Source of the DNA: Plantago ovata
Taxonomy: Eukaryota > Streptophyta > Magnoliopsida > Lamiales > Plantaginaceae
Direction of reading: 5' to 3'
Length of the DNA: 64,000 bases
Assembly (NCBI GenBank): GCA_028274465.1
Contig: CM051456.1
Coordinates: 114,133,397 to 114,197,396 of the forward strand
Numbering within the stretch: position 1 is the first letter of the stretch; the number at the start of each line of letters is the position of its first letter. The position numbers and the translations under genes were made by a program. Below are positions 22,031 to 33,680 of the stretch, piece by piece. The notes under the pieces were generated by a model. The model had not been told where the DNA came from. It saw only the letters and a program-made list of their open reading frames with translations, and did not search any database.

Positions 22031-22870
22031 AGCGTTCTCCGTGTTAAGGTGTATCTTCTTGAAGTTGTTATTTTTTAAAAATTATTGGTAATCATTATCT
22101 AAATGTGTTACCCACAATGTCATAAATCATAATATATATACCAATGAATGTGGGTTTACCTTTTAAATCATGTGTAAAAATATAGAGAAATAAGATATAC
22201 GGAATTGATCGATGAGAATTATAGTATTTATTAAAATTGTGAATTTTAAAAGGGGTGACCAACTATTTTTGTATGTTGTTTTAAATTTTTTGTATTTGCT
22301 TTCAAAATGTTTTTTTTATTTTTTATTTTTGTGGTTGGTATAGGAGGGTAGTGTATGGGGGTCTATTGGCATGAATGTTTCAATAATAAAATGATGAGAT
22401 AATTTTTTGCAAAAAATATAATTGGATAAACAATGTAAGAAAACGGAAGAAAGGGTTACCTTTTAAATTGAGTACCGTAAAAATATTGAGAAATAAGATA
22501 TACGGAATTGATCAATGAGAATTATTTTTGTTAAAATAGTGCGAAGCATTCTCCTTGTTAAAAAGTATCTTCTTGAAGTTGTGATTTTATTAAAATTATA
22601 GGTAATCATTATCTAAATGTGTTACGCACAATGTCATAATATATATACCAATGAATTTTGGTTTACCTTTTAAATTTGGTGTAAAAATATAGAGAAATAA
22701 GATATACACAATTGATCGATGAGAATTATAGTATTTATTAAAATTTTGAATTTTAAAAGGGGTGAGCAAAATATATGTTATATGTTATTTTACAGAAATA
22801 TAGAGAAATAAGATATACGAAATAAGATATATGTTATTTTAGATTTTTTATGTTTGCTTTCAGAACCTTC
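22025..22870. repeat. Imperfect tandem repeat, period about 520 bp
   Basis: The block starting GAAGCGTTCTCCGTGTTAAG (22029) recurs as GAAGCATTCTCCTTGTTAAA (22543). Both copies go on to ATATATATACCAATGAAT, TATAGAGAAATAAGATATAC and GAATTTTAAAAGGGGTGA. Pieces of the tail recur near 22470 and 22800. The repeats probably lie inside the Helitron-like element whose end is at 22000. No gene. Confidence 0.7.
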
Positions 22871-23039
22871 TTTTTAGGTGGTTGGTATAGGAGGGTAGTG
22901 TATGGGTCTATTTCCAAAAAATAATATTGGGCAAACAATGTAAGAAAACGGAAGAAAGGAGAATGCGATAGCAATGTTCTAAGGAAATATATGATTTTGA
23001 TGTTAAATTGAGCATGTAGTATCATAGTTTTTTATTGTT

Positions 23040-23690
23040 TTTTTTTTTTTTTTAATATATTGCGTGTGGTTTACTTAAAATTGTTGACGTTAATTAATTT
23101 TTTGTTTTGTTTTACTTTTCATGTTCAATTTCATTAGTCAAATCATGGGTAAAGAAATTGAAAGTAAATAAGATATATGTAGTCATTCAAAAGAAGGCTT
23201 GTGAATGGGATAAGAATTGATGATAACTTGTGAATTAATAAAATTATTTTTAGAAAAAAATACAAAAAAAGGGAGAAAAAAGTGCTAAATTGGAGAAAAA
23301 ATAGGAATTAAGAGAGTGAGGTACAATCTCTCCTTATTCGCTTATTATTTGATGCTAATAATAAGTTTAATTTTATAATATAATTTTTAAAATTATTTTT
23401 TTACAGTGAATTATGATTAATTTGGGGCCAAATTGAACATCGAAAAAGTCAACAAAATCAAATGGAAAACTATAAAGTTTCCGTACGAATACTAATTATG
23501 AGCATGCGGCTCATGAATTATACTTCTACGTTTTTCTTCCAAATTCCAAGTGTAAATGTAGAATATAATCTACACCCAACAATGAGGAATCCACTTGCCC
23601 AGGGATAGAAAATCATTTGAATGTCAAGTTTGTGTGGTTGAGGTAAGCAAGAAGAGCATATATCCCAACACATATACTCATATACTATAT
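23040..23690. other. Gene-free stretch with a decayed MITE arm
   Basis: The segment 23345-23480 (including CGAAAAAGTCAACAAAATCAAATG) resembles one arm of the Stowaway-like MITE at 5715-7025; no second arm is visible. Nothing else is recognised. Confidence 0.4.
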
Positions 23691-23692
23691 TA

Positions 23693-23936
23693 CTTCCTCC
23701 GTTTCATTACAAAGTTTCTAAGAGTACTATTCATCGCGACCTTTGACCACGTATAACTTTTAAATTACATTAGAGAAAAATATAATAAAATTATATTATG
23801 AAAATATACTCCATTCAATTTGATAATATAATTTTATTATATTTTTCTCTAATGTAATTTAGGAGTTATACGTGGTCAAAGGTCGCGATAAATAGTCCCC
23901 TTAGAAACTTTGGAACTTGTAATGAAAGGGAGGAAG
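23693..23936. mobile_element. Stowaway-like MITE, 244 bp, near-perfect foldback
   Basis: Ends CTTCCTCCGTTTCATTACAA and, reversed, CTTCCTCCCTTTCATTACAA; flanked by TA on both sides (23691-23692, 23937-23938). The two arms of about 110 bp are almost perfect reverse complements, so the whole element folds into one hairpin. It lies about 70 bp beyond the gene 6 stop. Confidence 0.9.
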
Positions 23937-24004
23937 TACTAATTAATTTTGTACAGAAACAGAACAAAATAGTTAAGTTGAAATATTTCCATCTCAATAT
24001 CTCA

Positions 24005-24808
24005 TTAATGTTGAGTAATGATGTTAAGAATTGTGACTCTACATCTGATCAATTGCCTATACAATGTTTCTAATCCTGCCTCAATTCCATCAATACAAGA
24101 ATCAACTTCTTGTAAGCTACTTTGAACTGTTAGCCCATCAAGAACCTTAGCAGCTAATGCACAATCTATTCTTTCAACCTCACTTGTAACACAGTGATCT
24201 TTTGAAGCCTCTGTCTTTGTGACCATCATCTTTGAGATCAAGTTCCAGCTTCCAGATTTCACAATCTGGCACGATAAGTACATCAAAATGCTTCTGAAAA
24301 CTGCAGTAGTAACTTGTGTTGCTTCCCTCAAGCCATCCTTATCTGCATTTGATAATGAAAGGTCCATTGACTGCAGGTTCTTTTTCTCCAAACTCTTAAG
24401 TGCTTTCAAACTTCTAGACAAGTTCTTGTTCATCTTCTTTCTGAAGGTCAAGTATGAGCTAATATCATCTTGGATACTGCTGGATTCGATACCCTTGCGA
24501 CGAATAGCGGATTGAAGGGACTGGACATTTTCTTGGATTGTATGGAACATTTCTCTGATGGTGTTGCAGGAATCAATCAACTCCACTGATCCATCCAACT
24601 GGCTTTGAAGATCAAGTGATGCTGGAAACTGTGTGCACTCTTGAACTGAGGTGTAAAGCTTTGCAAGGTTAACAAGAGCTGATTGAATGTTTTCAGCATT
24701 GACATTTTTCAGAGACTTGAGATTTTCAAATTGGGACTCAAAGGATTTGTTGGAAGGTAATCTTGATGGCAAGCTAATGGATCTGACATGAGTTTGTGAA
24801 GTTGCCAT
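24005..24808 (-). CDS. DUF241 (BPS1-like) protein, gene 6, 267 aa
   Basis: An intact single-exon gene starting MATSQTHVRSISLPSRLPSN. Conserved blocks: LDGSVELIDSCNTIREMFHT, VQSLQSAIRRKGIESSSIQD, FRKKMNKNLSRSLKALKSLE, FRSILMYLSCQIVKSGSWNL, C-terminal RCRVTILNIITQH. TATA-like ATATATGAAC lies about 92 nt upstream. It is very similar to gene 7; the similarity extends upstream to about 27250, interrupted by insertions. Compared with genes 4 and 5 it has the SISLP motif and a shorter Gln/Ser segment before LDLQSQLDG. Function unknown. Confidence 0.93.
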   Translation of the reverse strand: MATSQTHVRSISLPSRLPSNKSFESQFENLKSLKNVNAENIQSALVNLAKLYTSVQECTQFPASLDLQSQLDGSVELIDSCNTIREMFHTIQENVQSLQSAIRRKGIESSSIQDDISSYLTFRKKMNKNLSRSLKALKSLEKKNLQSMDLSLSNADKDGLREATQVTTAVFRSILMYLSCQIVKSGSWNLISKMMVTKTEASKDHCVTSEVERIDCALAAKVLDGLTVQSSLQEVDSCIDGIEAGLETLYRQLIRCRVTILNIITQH

Positions 24809-25040
24809 TTTTTGTTATGAGGCTAATAATTAAAGCTTTAGAGGATGTTTGAACTTTGAAGAAGTTGAGATGAAAATGTTGATGGTTCTGTTGAGTTCAT
24901 ATATACCGATTGCCATGGGAATTATTTTGAATGTGAGGGATGGCACATTTTCGGTATGGGCAATTTGATAAATTTAATATGTTCGTTTCTAGCAATTATT
25001 ATCAAGGTGGCAAAGAAACAAGACAGTACAGCTATAGTGT

Positions 25041-25073
25041 TTCTCTACCAGATGGCACCCATGCAGTGGTGGT
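25041..25073. promoter_or_regulatory. Conserved upstream block of DUF241 gene 6
   Basis: TTCTCTACCAGATGGCACCC followed by ATGCAGTGGTGGTT, about 235-265 nt upstream of the ATG. It differs from the genes 4/5 version at two core positions. Confidence 0.55.
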
Positions 25074-25565
25074 TGCATACCATATTACCTGTAGCTAGCT
25101 AGCTCACTGTATAGATTTTGTTTGCTTTCATATCTAATGACTTATAGTGATGAGAGGCTCAGGGGTGAACCCATAATTTCAAAGTGTGGTGGAAGAATAT
25201 ATGTTATACGACGAACCTTATTGTTAAGTTGGATAATATGTTAAAAGAGAAACTTTAGATGATAAAATGTGAAATTTTCAGAAATACGCATGTTATAATA
25301 AAAAGAATTAAAAAAATTTGGGGGTGACCGTCACCATCCCTGCCACCCCTATATACTCCCCTTCTGAGCCTGACTTAGAATGGTTGACCCTAATATGCTG
25401 AAGATTTTGATACATATGAGAAGATTAATTAAGTTTAAATCTTGTCTAATTGTCGTGCTAATTATTGCAATGGAACAGATCATCATGATTAATTAACAAA
25501 TTGCAATAGTATATATCTAATCCAATCTAATCAAAAATTTGTCTCTCAAGCTTAATGGTACGCCG

Positions 25566-25605
25566 ACGTACCACGTCGTACAAAATTTGGGTTGCTAAAG
25601 GACAA
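25566..25605. promoter_or_regulatory. Second conserved upstream block of gene 6
   Basis: ACGTACCACGTCGTACAAAA followed by TTTGGGTTGCTAAAGGACAA, about 760 nt upstream of the ATG. The gene 7 copy shares the same CGTCGTAC variant. Confidence 0.45.
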
Positions 25606-26429
25606 GTTTTCATCGACACAAGACGATAAATCACAATTTTTATTTTTAATGTGTTGATAAATTAGTTTATAGAACCAAATCTTTAACAAATCCATTCAGG
25701 ATATCTTGTACATAAGATAGGTCGACATATATATACACACACGCATGTACTTGGTTTGATCGATGTTTCTATAGGGAAGAGTGAGAGAAGTGTATAAGAG
25801 ATTCACTCCAAAGGAAAGAAATAAGCCGACAGAAGAAACTGGAAGATTGTGATATATCTGGAAGTCGCAAAACGGCAAAAGTGTCATCACAGAAGAAGAA
25901 CAGTTAACCAACTACTTGGAGAGTGTGTATTCTAGTCTAGAAGACTTTGGTTAATAGATAGTGTATTTTGTAAATAATACATAGCACAGATTGTACGGCT
26001 CATCAAATAAGATAGCTAGATAGACAAAATTAAAACAACAAAAATATTCCTGGCTAGCAGCTTATTACGGAAGACGTGGACTTCTAGTCGATGTATTTGG
26101 GGTTTGGAATGCGCGTATGAGCACTGCACCTAGTTCAAGAGTGCACACAGGGTTTTCATCATAATTTGTACGAAACACGGTACAGCCAGCGTACACCATA
26201 AATTAATTACCTTTTTTTTTTTTTTTTTTTTTTTGTGAAAGCTTAAGTACTTCGTATGATTTTACGTGCTCAATTTACCCCCAAAAGATATAAATAAGAG
26301 CTATCTTCTGAGAGTCGTAGGTAGGTGTACATGAAGTGCCCCTTAAAAAGTTGCACATGCACAAATTAGACGTTACAATGACAGGGTTTAAAATATGCTC
26401 CCTAAAATGATCATCCAGGTACGTAGCTC

Positions 26430-27250
26430 TAACCTTCTTGTTAGGATTTGTACTCCCATTGTTTTGTAATTTTGTAATCTACCTTGATACGTCTAACTCT
26501 TAGTTTGATCATGAAATTAATACAGAGATATTATTCTCCAAATGTACTTATGTACATGATTTGATTCATAATGTGTCACCAAGTAACATGCACTCGTTAG
26601 CTAGTTTGAATACCTAACAATGAGTTGAGTTGGAGCAGATGCATGAAGAACATCAACCAAATTATTGCATATATTGAATTGAAATTTAACTGTAAATTAG
26701 CTCTCAAGTTTAGTGGTACTTGAACGTACCACGTAGTGCAAAATTTGGTTAGCTTAACGAAGACAGATTTGGATTGACATTTAGCATAACACGCCAAAAT
26801 ATAACTTTTTCTCGATCGATAGTTGACATATTTTATACAGATCCATAATCTTGGTAATTAGCTGGTACGTAGATTCTCACTTTTTTTTTTTGCATTATCA
26901 CTATCTGCAACTCGTCGTGCATGATTTCAATAATAGCCTCGTAATTAAGATCGAATTAAAGTATAATGTAGCATGAAGTTAAATGAACCTAAAGCAATAA
27001 AGCATATATACTATACCATGAGCGCCATCAGATTAATTTTCTTTTTTAATTCGTCAAGTTTGGTAAGACTCCATTACACAGCTGCTTCTCATTAATTATT
27101 AACACATGTACGCTCTTTTGTTTGATAATGGTGGAAGATTAATGCAACACTAGAAATCAATTGAAACTAGTTAGCTAGGACTTGCATGCATCAGGTTTGA
27201 TCTTGTACGATTATACCAGCAGTATCTGACCTACTTTTTGATAATGTTCG
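26430..27250. repeat. Duplicated upstream segment (copy A), no gene
   Basis: Homologous, with many small differences, to 32870-33680: both have GTTTGAATACCTAACAATGA, GGAGCAGATGCATG, GTACCACGTAGTGCAAAA and GATTCTCACTTT in the same order. It is non-coding and marks the distal part of the duplicated gene 6/gene 7 units. It includes an orphan of the second conserved block at 26725-26745. Confidence 0.7.
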
Positions 27251-27376
27251 TTTTGAGATATAATTATAGTTTTACCTATTCCTTAAGCTAGTTCACAGAA
27301 TTGGACGTATACTTCATTTATTATAACAAAATGCAAATAATAAGTTAATTCATGAATCACAAATTAAGTCCGGTGG

Positions 27377-27469
27377 CATTTTTTTTGAATCGGCTAAAGG
27401 ATGACCTCGAACACCTGACTTATTGGTTGGAGGTGAAACAGTTTACAAACTGAGTTATGCTTCGTTGTC
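27377..27469 (-). mobile_element. Short SINE, about 93 bp, 11-bp TSD
   Basis: On the minus strand it has a box-A-like TAACTCAGTTTGTAAACTG, a box B GGTGTTCGAGGTCATCC, and an A-rich end. Flanked by perfect AAGTCCGGTGG (27366-27376 and 27470-27480). Confidence 0.75.
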
Positions 27470-27689
27470 AAGTCCGGTGGGATACTGTTTACACTTCAAA
27501 ATAGACCATGCTAATTAATTAAATTATTAACAAACACGTAGAAGTTATGAAGTAAAACACTTGTTAACCTGGTGTATTTTTTATTTATAAAAGATATGTA
27601 CATTGATAAAGTATAAAGTATATGTTTTTTTTTTAATAATAACCTTTATATTATTAAAAAAAAAACATAAAACACCATTTGACTTGAAA

Positions 27690-27880
27690 ATCATGCCCTA
27701 TATTTTGGTTGCTAGCTAGGGGACAATTTGTATTGACAGGTAATAAAATATGACAAAATATTGCTTTTTCTTGGCTAATATTTTTATACAAATAGTTCTT
27801 GATATATTCATTCTTGATGGATACTTGTTCATATAGCACAGGCAGGTGTGTAGAAAATTTGGAGTAGAGATATATTATTG
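27690..27880. repeat. Orphan fragment of a DUF241 upstream region
   Basis: TTTTGGTTGCTAGCTAGGGG, TCTTGATATATTCATTCTTG and AGAAAATTTGGAGTAGAGAT match the upstream regions of genes 4 and 5 (16590-16740 and 19640-19830) although no gene lies just downstream. Probably left by unequal exchange. Confidence 0.55.
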
Positions 27881-27953
27881 TGAGTTTGTAGTTTGAATTA
27901 TAACGAATTGGATGGAGTTTAAGGTGTTTCGAGTATCAATCCGTATCATTAGT

Positions 27954-28589
27954 TGAGAATATATAGGAGCCGTCGATAAGGTGACACGTGGTAAATCAGA
28001 CTGCCAGATTCAAAGCTGAAGGAGGGAAAATAGCTACTTTTTTGTTGCTCAAAAAAGAGCATGTGGGATCTTCTCTCTGATTGGCTGGTGATTAGATACT
28101 ATAGCCTTAATTCTGTAATTTGTTCACTAGCTTGAACATTAAGCAAACAGATACACTTGAGTTTGAGAGACATTTCTACAGAGAGTGAGAATGAGTCTCG
28201 TTCATCATTGTTGGTTGAGGAGCAACTTATAAGCTTTCTTGTGACAGTGAAGGAGATCTATGACCCTCCGTGGAACAATTGTTCCGAAGCACCTAAACCT
28301 TGCGTCTTGGTTTGATTGCTGCAGAATTGTTCGATTAGGGTCTACGTCTATCCATTAAATTTGGTATTAGTGTTGGTTTGTTGATTTGTCGTCGATTTCT
28401 CTATCAAGTGGCGCCGTATGTGGGAACCACGAAACCCTAGACCGACGGCAAGCAAATATGACATTGAGAATTTCAACGGAAAGAATTTTGGCCTCTAGAA
28501 GGTGAACATGGAATCAATTCTGAATTCGGATTTGTTGGAGACATTAATCCAGAGGAGGTTGCTCCAAATCTATTTGTGTATGCCTTGAG
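27954..28589 (+). mobile_element. LTR-retrotransposon relic: one LTR, leader and gag start
   Basis: A putative LTR (27954-28406, TG...CA) is followed at once by a primer-binding-site-like TGGCGCCGTATGTGGGAACC (28409-28428). After a short leader, a Copia-type gag start reads FNGKNFGL, stop, KVNMESILNSDLLET (about 28460-28550). The element ends abruptly at a CACTA terminus at 28590. No protease, integrase or reverse transcriptase remains. The LTR start is tentative. Confidence 0.6.
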
Positions 28590-28675
28590 CACTATAAGAA
28601 ATCCATAAAATAGCGATGGAAAATAGTGACGGATTGCTTCCATGTTTCACTAAATAGCGATGGATAGGGTGAACT
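28590..28675 (+). mobile_element. CACTA (En/Spm-like) transposon end fragment
   Basis: CACTATAAGAAATCC followed by subterminal repeats ATAGCGATGG, ATAGTGACGG and ATAGCGATGG, the usual CACTA terminus pattern. Only one end is visible; the other end is not found nearby. Confidence 0.55.
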
Positions 28676-28978
28676 GCGCTCTAAGCTCAATTCTTCTAAT
28701 TGTATATTTTCGATTAACAGTTAACAATTGTACTACATGGAACACTATGCAACCAATTCAATGAGGGATCATTCATTCATGCTTGAGTTGGTAATCATAC
28801 AACTTCTAATTAAGTACAAAAAAGTATAAAGGATTGGGAAAAGATATATGTAATTCTATATATATACAATTAATTGAATTTCTAGTTTGTTGTAGAGGTT
28901 AAATACATGAATATATCCCATGACATACTAATTTTGTACGGGAAGGGAACAAAAGAGTTTAGTTGAAATATTTCCATC

Positions 28979-29767
28979 TCAATAATGTTGAGTAATGCTG
29001 TTAAGAATCGTGACTCTACATCTGATCAATTGCCTATACAATGTTTCTAATCCTGCCTCAATTCCATCAATACAAGAATCAACTTCTTGTAAGCTACTTT
29101 GAACTGTTAGCCCATCAAGAACCTTAGCAGCTAATGCACAATCTAATCTTTCAACCTCACTTGTAACACAGTAATCTTTTGAAGCCTCTGTCTTTGTGAC
29201 CATCATCTTTGAGATCAAGTTCCAGCTTCCAGATTTCGCAATCGGGCACGATAAGTACATCAAAATGCTTCTGAAAACTGCAGTAGTAACTTCTGTTGCT
29301 TCCCTCAAGCCATCATGATCTGCATTTAATGAAAGATCTATTGACTGCAGGTTCTTTTTCTCCAAATTCTTGAGTGCCTTCAAACTTTTAGACAAGTTCT
29401 TGTTCATCTTCTTTCTGAAGGTCAAGTATGAGCTAATATCATCTTGGATACTGCTGGATTCGATACCCTTGCGACGAGTTGCTGATTGAAGGGACTGGAC
29501 ATTTTCTTGGATTGTATGGAACATTTCTCTAATGGTATTGCAAGAATCAATCAACTCCACTGATCCATCTAAATGGGATGATGAAAACTGTTTGTATTCT
29601 TGAACTGAGCTGTAAAGTTTTGAAAGGTTCACAAGAGCTGATTGAATGTTCTCTGCATTGACTTTTTTCAGAGACTTGAGATTTTCAAATTGGGACTCAA
29701 AGGAGTTGTTGGAAGGTAATCTTGATGGCAAGCTAATGGATCTGACATGAGTTTGTGAAGTTGCCAT
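28979..29767 (-). CDS. DUF241 (BPS1-like) protein, gene 7, 262 aa
   Basis: An intact single-exon gene starting MATSQTHVRSISLPSRLPSN, closely related to gene 6. It lacks the segment before LDGSVELIDSCNTIREMFHT that gene 6 has (SLDLQSQ), which makes it five residues shorter. Other blocks: VQSLQSATRRKGIESSSIQD (Thr instead of the otherwise invariant Ala), FRSILMYLSCPIAKSGSWNL, RCRVTILNSITQHY at the end. A TATA box (GTATATAAAC) lies about 85 nt upstream. The shared flanks indicate a segmental duplication with gene 6. Function unknown. Confidence 0.93.
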   Translation of the reverse strand: MATSQTHVRSISLPSRLPSNNSFESQFENLKSLKKVNAENIQSALVNLSKLYSSVQEYKQFSSSHLDGSVELIDSCNTIREMFHTIQENVQSLQSATRRKGIESSSIQDDISSYLTFRKKMNKNLSKSLKALKNLEKKNLQSIDLSLNADHDGLREATEVTTAVFRSILMYLSCPIAKSGSWNLISKMMVTKTEASKDYCVTSEVERLDCALAAKVLDGLTVQSSLQEVDSCIDGIEAGLETLYRQLIRCRVTILNSITQHY

Positions 29768-29990
29768 TTTTTGTGATGAGGCTATAATAAAGCTTTAAAG
29801 GTTATATGTTTGAAGATGTGGAGATGAAAATGTTGATGGTTCTGTTGAGTTTATATACACTGGTTTCCATGGAATTTTTTTTGCATGTGATTGCACATTT
29901 TCAGTATGGGCAATTTGATAACTTAATATGTTTGTTTCTAGCAATTATTTTCAGGGTGGCAAAGAAACATGACAGTACAGCTTATAGTGA

Positions 29991-30025
29991 TTGTCTACCA
30001 AATGGCACCCATGCAATGGTGGTTG
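29991..30025. promoter_or_regulatory. Conserved upstream block of DUF241 gene 7
   Basis: TTGTCTACCAAATGGCACCC followed by ATGCAATGGTGGTT, about 225-260 nt upstream of the ATG. Confidence 0.55.
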
Positions 30026-30513
30026 CCTACCATATAACTTCTAGTTCACTGTAAATATATATTTCTTTTTTCATCTTACTATTACTATTAGGGTATGATT
30101 GGCGAAATAAATTAATAAAGTTGTTTAAAAGGTGATAACGTGTCTGATAGCTAATCACTTATTTATTTTTTAAAAAGTTATACGAAGTAGTTTAATTTAT
30201 CAAATCAGACCTTATCAACATTCACCAAATGAATTAATGTTGATCAAACCGTCAAATGAGATAAAATTATCTTATAAAGTGAGTGATAAGGTGACACCTA
30301 ACAAAACCTTATAGTAATATATACTACTACGAGCCTGATTTATATGTCGACCACAATATGCTCAAGATATTGATACATTTATCTCTGAAGTATGAGAAGA
30401 TTAAGTTTAAGTCTTGTCTGTTTGTCGTCCTTATTATTGCATTGGAACAGATCATTATAATTCATAATTAACAAAAACGTATAAAGATCTCAATCTCAAG
30501 CTTAATGGTATGC

Positions 30514-30556
30514 CGACGTACCACGTCGTACAAACTTTGTTTTGCTAAAGGACAAG
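30514..30556. promoter_or_regulatory. Second conserved upstream block of gene 7
   Basis: CGACGTACCACGTCGTACAA followed by CTTTGTTTTGCTAAAGGACA, about 750 nt upstream of the ATG. Confidence 0.45.
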
Positions 30557-30759
30557 TTTTAATTGACATAAGACCATAAATCATAACTTCTATTTTATTG
30601 TGTTGATAAATTAGTTTATAGAACTGAATCTTTGGCATATCCATTCTGGATTGTTTCTTGTATTACATATATAATAGGTCGACGACATAATTAAGAGGGT
30701 AGATGCATGCACACGCATGCAGGTAATTCGTTCGTTTGATGTAGTATTATATTGATGGA

Positions 30760-31840
30760 TACTAGCTAAATCTAATATCCTCGCGTATCGGTAGGAAAAC
30801 AGCAATAGAATAAAATATAGCAAAGATATGCAGCGAATTGAACAGAAAAGTAAAGAGGAAAGTTCCTACCGATCACGGGCTTAGAATCCTCTAGCACAAT
30901 GAAGTACTACGCCAAGTGACTTGCCTCGGAGCAAGGAGCTTAGTGCTACTATCTTCCCGGTAACGACGGTAATGCTAACAGCTATCTGTAAAGACGAACG
31001 TAATGTTCTATGAACTCAACTAAATAAACGACGTAGCAAAAATAATGTCTTACAGAGTGGATAAATAAGAATTGAAAAGTTAACATAACTTAATGAACAA
31101 GAAATACTAATGGGTTAAGCCCGACAAAAGAAATTTCTAGAAAGCATAAAATATAATAAAATAAAAGGGCCTAAGCTGCCCTAACGCCAGTCGCCGCCGC
31201 CTATGGGTTCGGATCGCGTCCAAAGATACTCCTTCTTGGTCCAGGTTCACGCAGGTGTCCATCAAATATATAACTATTGTGGAGGCCTAAAACTCAAAAC
31301 TATATAAACCACATTCCTTTGCACTGTTAGGTCGTCTCGTTCCTGAGGTGTTACTGAATGGTTTGTTTCCACTATATCTCTCATGTGATCAGTTTATTCA
31401 TTAGCTTATTACCCACACAAGATAGGTAATAAGTGGGAGAAAAAAAATCACTTTGCCCCTCGTGGTGATTTTGGATCGATGGAATTTTTCTTCGAACAAG
31501 AACAAGAAAATAGAAGAATAGAGATCGATGTTGAAAACGAGAAGATATTAATCTACAACGGGTACCGATAGGCTCTTCTAGCACAATTACGCATAAGGCC
31601 AAACGAATCGCCACAAAACACATCCGCCTACGGTTTTGAAAATAAGATAACATGCCAGTCACGAACGTGCATATATGGGCTCTTCTAACACAATCACGCG
31701 TTAGGCCAAACGAATCGCCATGTAGAAGGTTCGCCTACTGAGTCTGAGACTATCTTCCCTGCCTCAAAGTATAATATCAACACAATATGTACTGTTATGT
31801 ATCAAATACTTTTATATATCCAACCCCTAAATTAAGGGCG
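30760..31840. repeat. Unclassified insertion-like sequence in the gene 7 unit
   Basis: This block is absent from the corresponding part of the gene 6 unit and has a distinct, less AT-rich composition. It contains a direct repeat (GGCTCTTCTAGCACAATTACG at 31571 and GGGCTCTTCTAACACAATCA at 31678, both followed by AGGCCAAACGAATCGCCA). No coding domain is recognised. It may be an LTR or another retroelement remnant. Confidence 0.4.
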
Positions 31841-32203
31841 GATCCAGGTATTAATTTTTGGGAGGCTAATTTGAATGGAAGGATGAAGTCGAAATAATGG
31901 ACGAATAGAGAAATGTGTGAAAAGACAGAACATGCGATGAGGAGAAGAAAATTAATATAGATAAAACTAAAATTATTGGCAAAGAAAATTAGAAAAAATA
32001 TATAGAAAAATGGAGAAATATGGGGTGAAAATTAAAGTGCATGTATAGTATTTTAAGTGCATGTATAATAATAATACTATATATAATAAATACATAAATT
32101 TCAGGGTGGACTTCAACCTATCCCAGTCATCCCTTCATAGGGCCTCTATTGGTCTAAATAATGAAGTGACAAGTTCAGAGGCAGATCAGAGGGTGGTGGT
32201 TTA

Positions 32204-32564
32204 GAGCATTCACAACAGCTTCCCTAAAATGATTATTTTGTTTAAATATTGTTAAAAATCAAAATATGTGTTAAAATCTTATCAAATCAGATTCCCTAAA
32301 AATTGTATGGATCATCTAAACAAATAGGGAATATTCTTCACATGTTTAAACTTGTGCATGCCTAAAACTTTTATAGTGTATTAATCATTAATTTATATAC
32401 TATATTTAATTATGTGGTTATTAAAATTATTATTTATATTCATATTAAATCACTAAAAAGAAATTTGATTTTAGTGAATTGTTAAATGCGTACTTAAATT
32501 TTATAGGGAATGAGTTAAAAACGATTTTAGAGAAATTTTTATTAGAAAATTGATGTGAATGCTC
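32204..32564. mobile_element. Tourist-like MITE, 361 bp, TTA target duplication
   Basis: Ends GAGCATTCACAACAG and, reversed, GAGCATTCACATCA; flanked by TTA on both sides (32201-32203, 32565-32567). A three-base TTA/TAA target duplication suggests a PIF/Harbinger-derived MITE. No coding capacity. Confidence 0.7.
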
Positions 32565-32869
32565 TTATTATGCTATATATATTTATGTAAAATTAACATT
32601 TCACCATTCCTAAATTTTGTTTAGTAAAATTTCCTAACTTCCATATAAGGGCTCTTGGTAAAATATATATCGCCACTCTCACGTTCTATTCTTGGTTCCA
32701 CCCAAATATATAGTAGAGCTAAACTTGTGGCCAAGTATTTGACATTTTGAGAGATAAAGACAGAATCTGTCAAGATTTTAGCATATCTATCCATAATATT
32801 CTCCCGACCTTATCAAACAACAAATTAATTACACCCCAACGGGTATAAAAATTCAGAGCTATATGATCC

Positions 32870-33680
32870 CTAAATTGAGCTAGCTAGCTCTAACTAACCT
32901 TCCGTTGCCAAGAGTTGTTTTCTCATAATGTCATAATAATATCGTAATCTAACTTGATAAGTCTAACTCTTTGATCATGAATTAAATTAATACTGAGATT
33001 TTCCAATGATCCAAATGTACACATGATTTGATCCATTGGGTGACGAAGTAACATGAACTAGAGTTAGTTTGAATACCTAACAATGACTTGGAGCAGATGC
33101 ATGCAGAACATCAAACAATTATTGTATATATATATATTCAACGGAAAAAAACTGTAAATTAGCTCTCGAGTTTAGTGGTACTTGTACGTACCACGTAGTG
33201 CAAAAGTTTGGTTTAGCTTAAATAATACGGATTAATATTTTGGATCATGACAATTAGCAGAACACGCCAAAATACAACTTTTCCTCGATCGATACGTTGA
33301 CATGCATATCTATACAGCATAATCTTTGTAATTAGATTCTCACTTTCGTTTGCATTATCACTAGCTACAACTTGTCGTGTATATTCAATATTAGCCTAGC
33401 TCGTAAGATCGAATCAAAGTATACAATAATTAAGTAATTAACTTTGAGTAGCTAGCAAATAATGTAGTAGCGTATTAAGGTATATACCATGGTCCATTAA
33501 AGCCTCAACAGATTTTCTTGTTTCCTAGTAATTCAAGTTTGGTGAGCCTAATTACACAGCTGCTTCTCATCATCTCATGATCAATTATTACGTACACATG
33601 CACGCCATCTTCTGTTTATTATTGGGTAGAAAAAATGCAACCCTAGAAATGAATTGAACCTATGAGTTGCATGCATCAAA
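32870..33680. repeat. Duplicated upstream segment (copy B), no gene
   Basis: The counterpart of 26430-27250, belonging to the gene 7 unit. It contains the orphan block GTACCACGTAGTGCAAAAG at 33187-33205. Confidence 0.7.
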
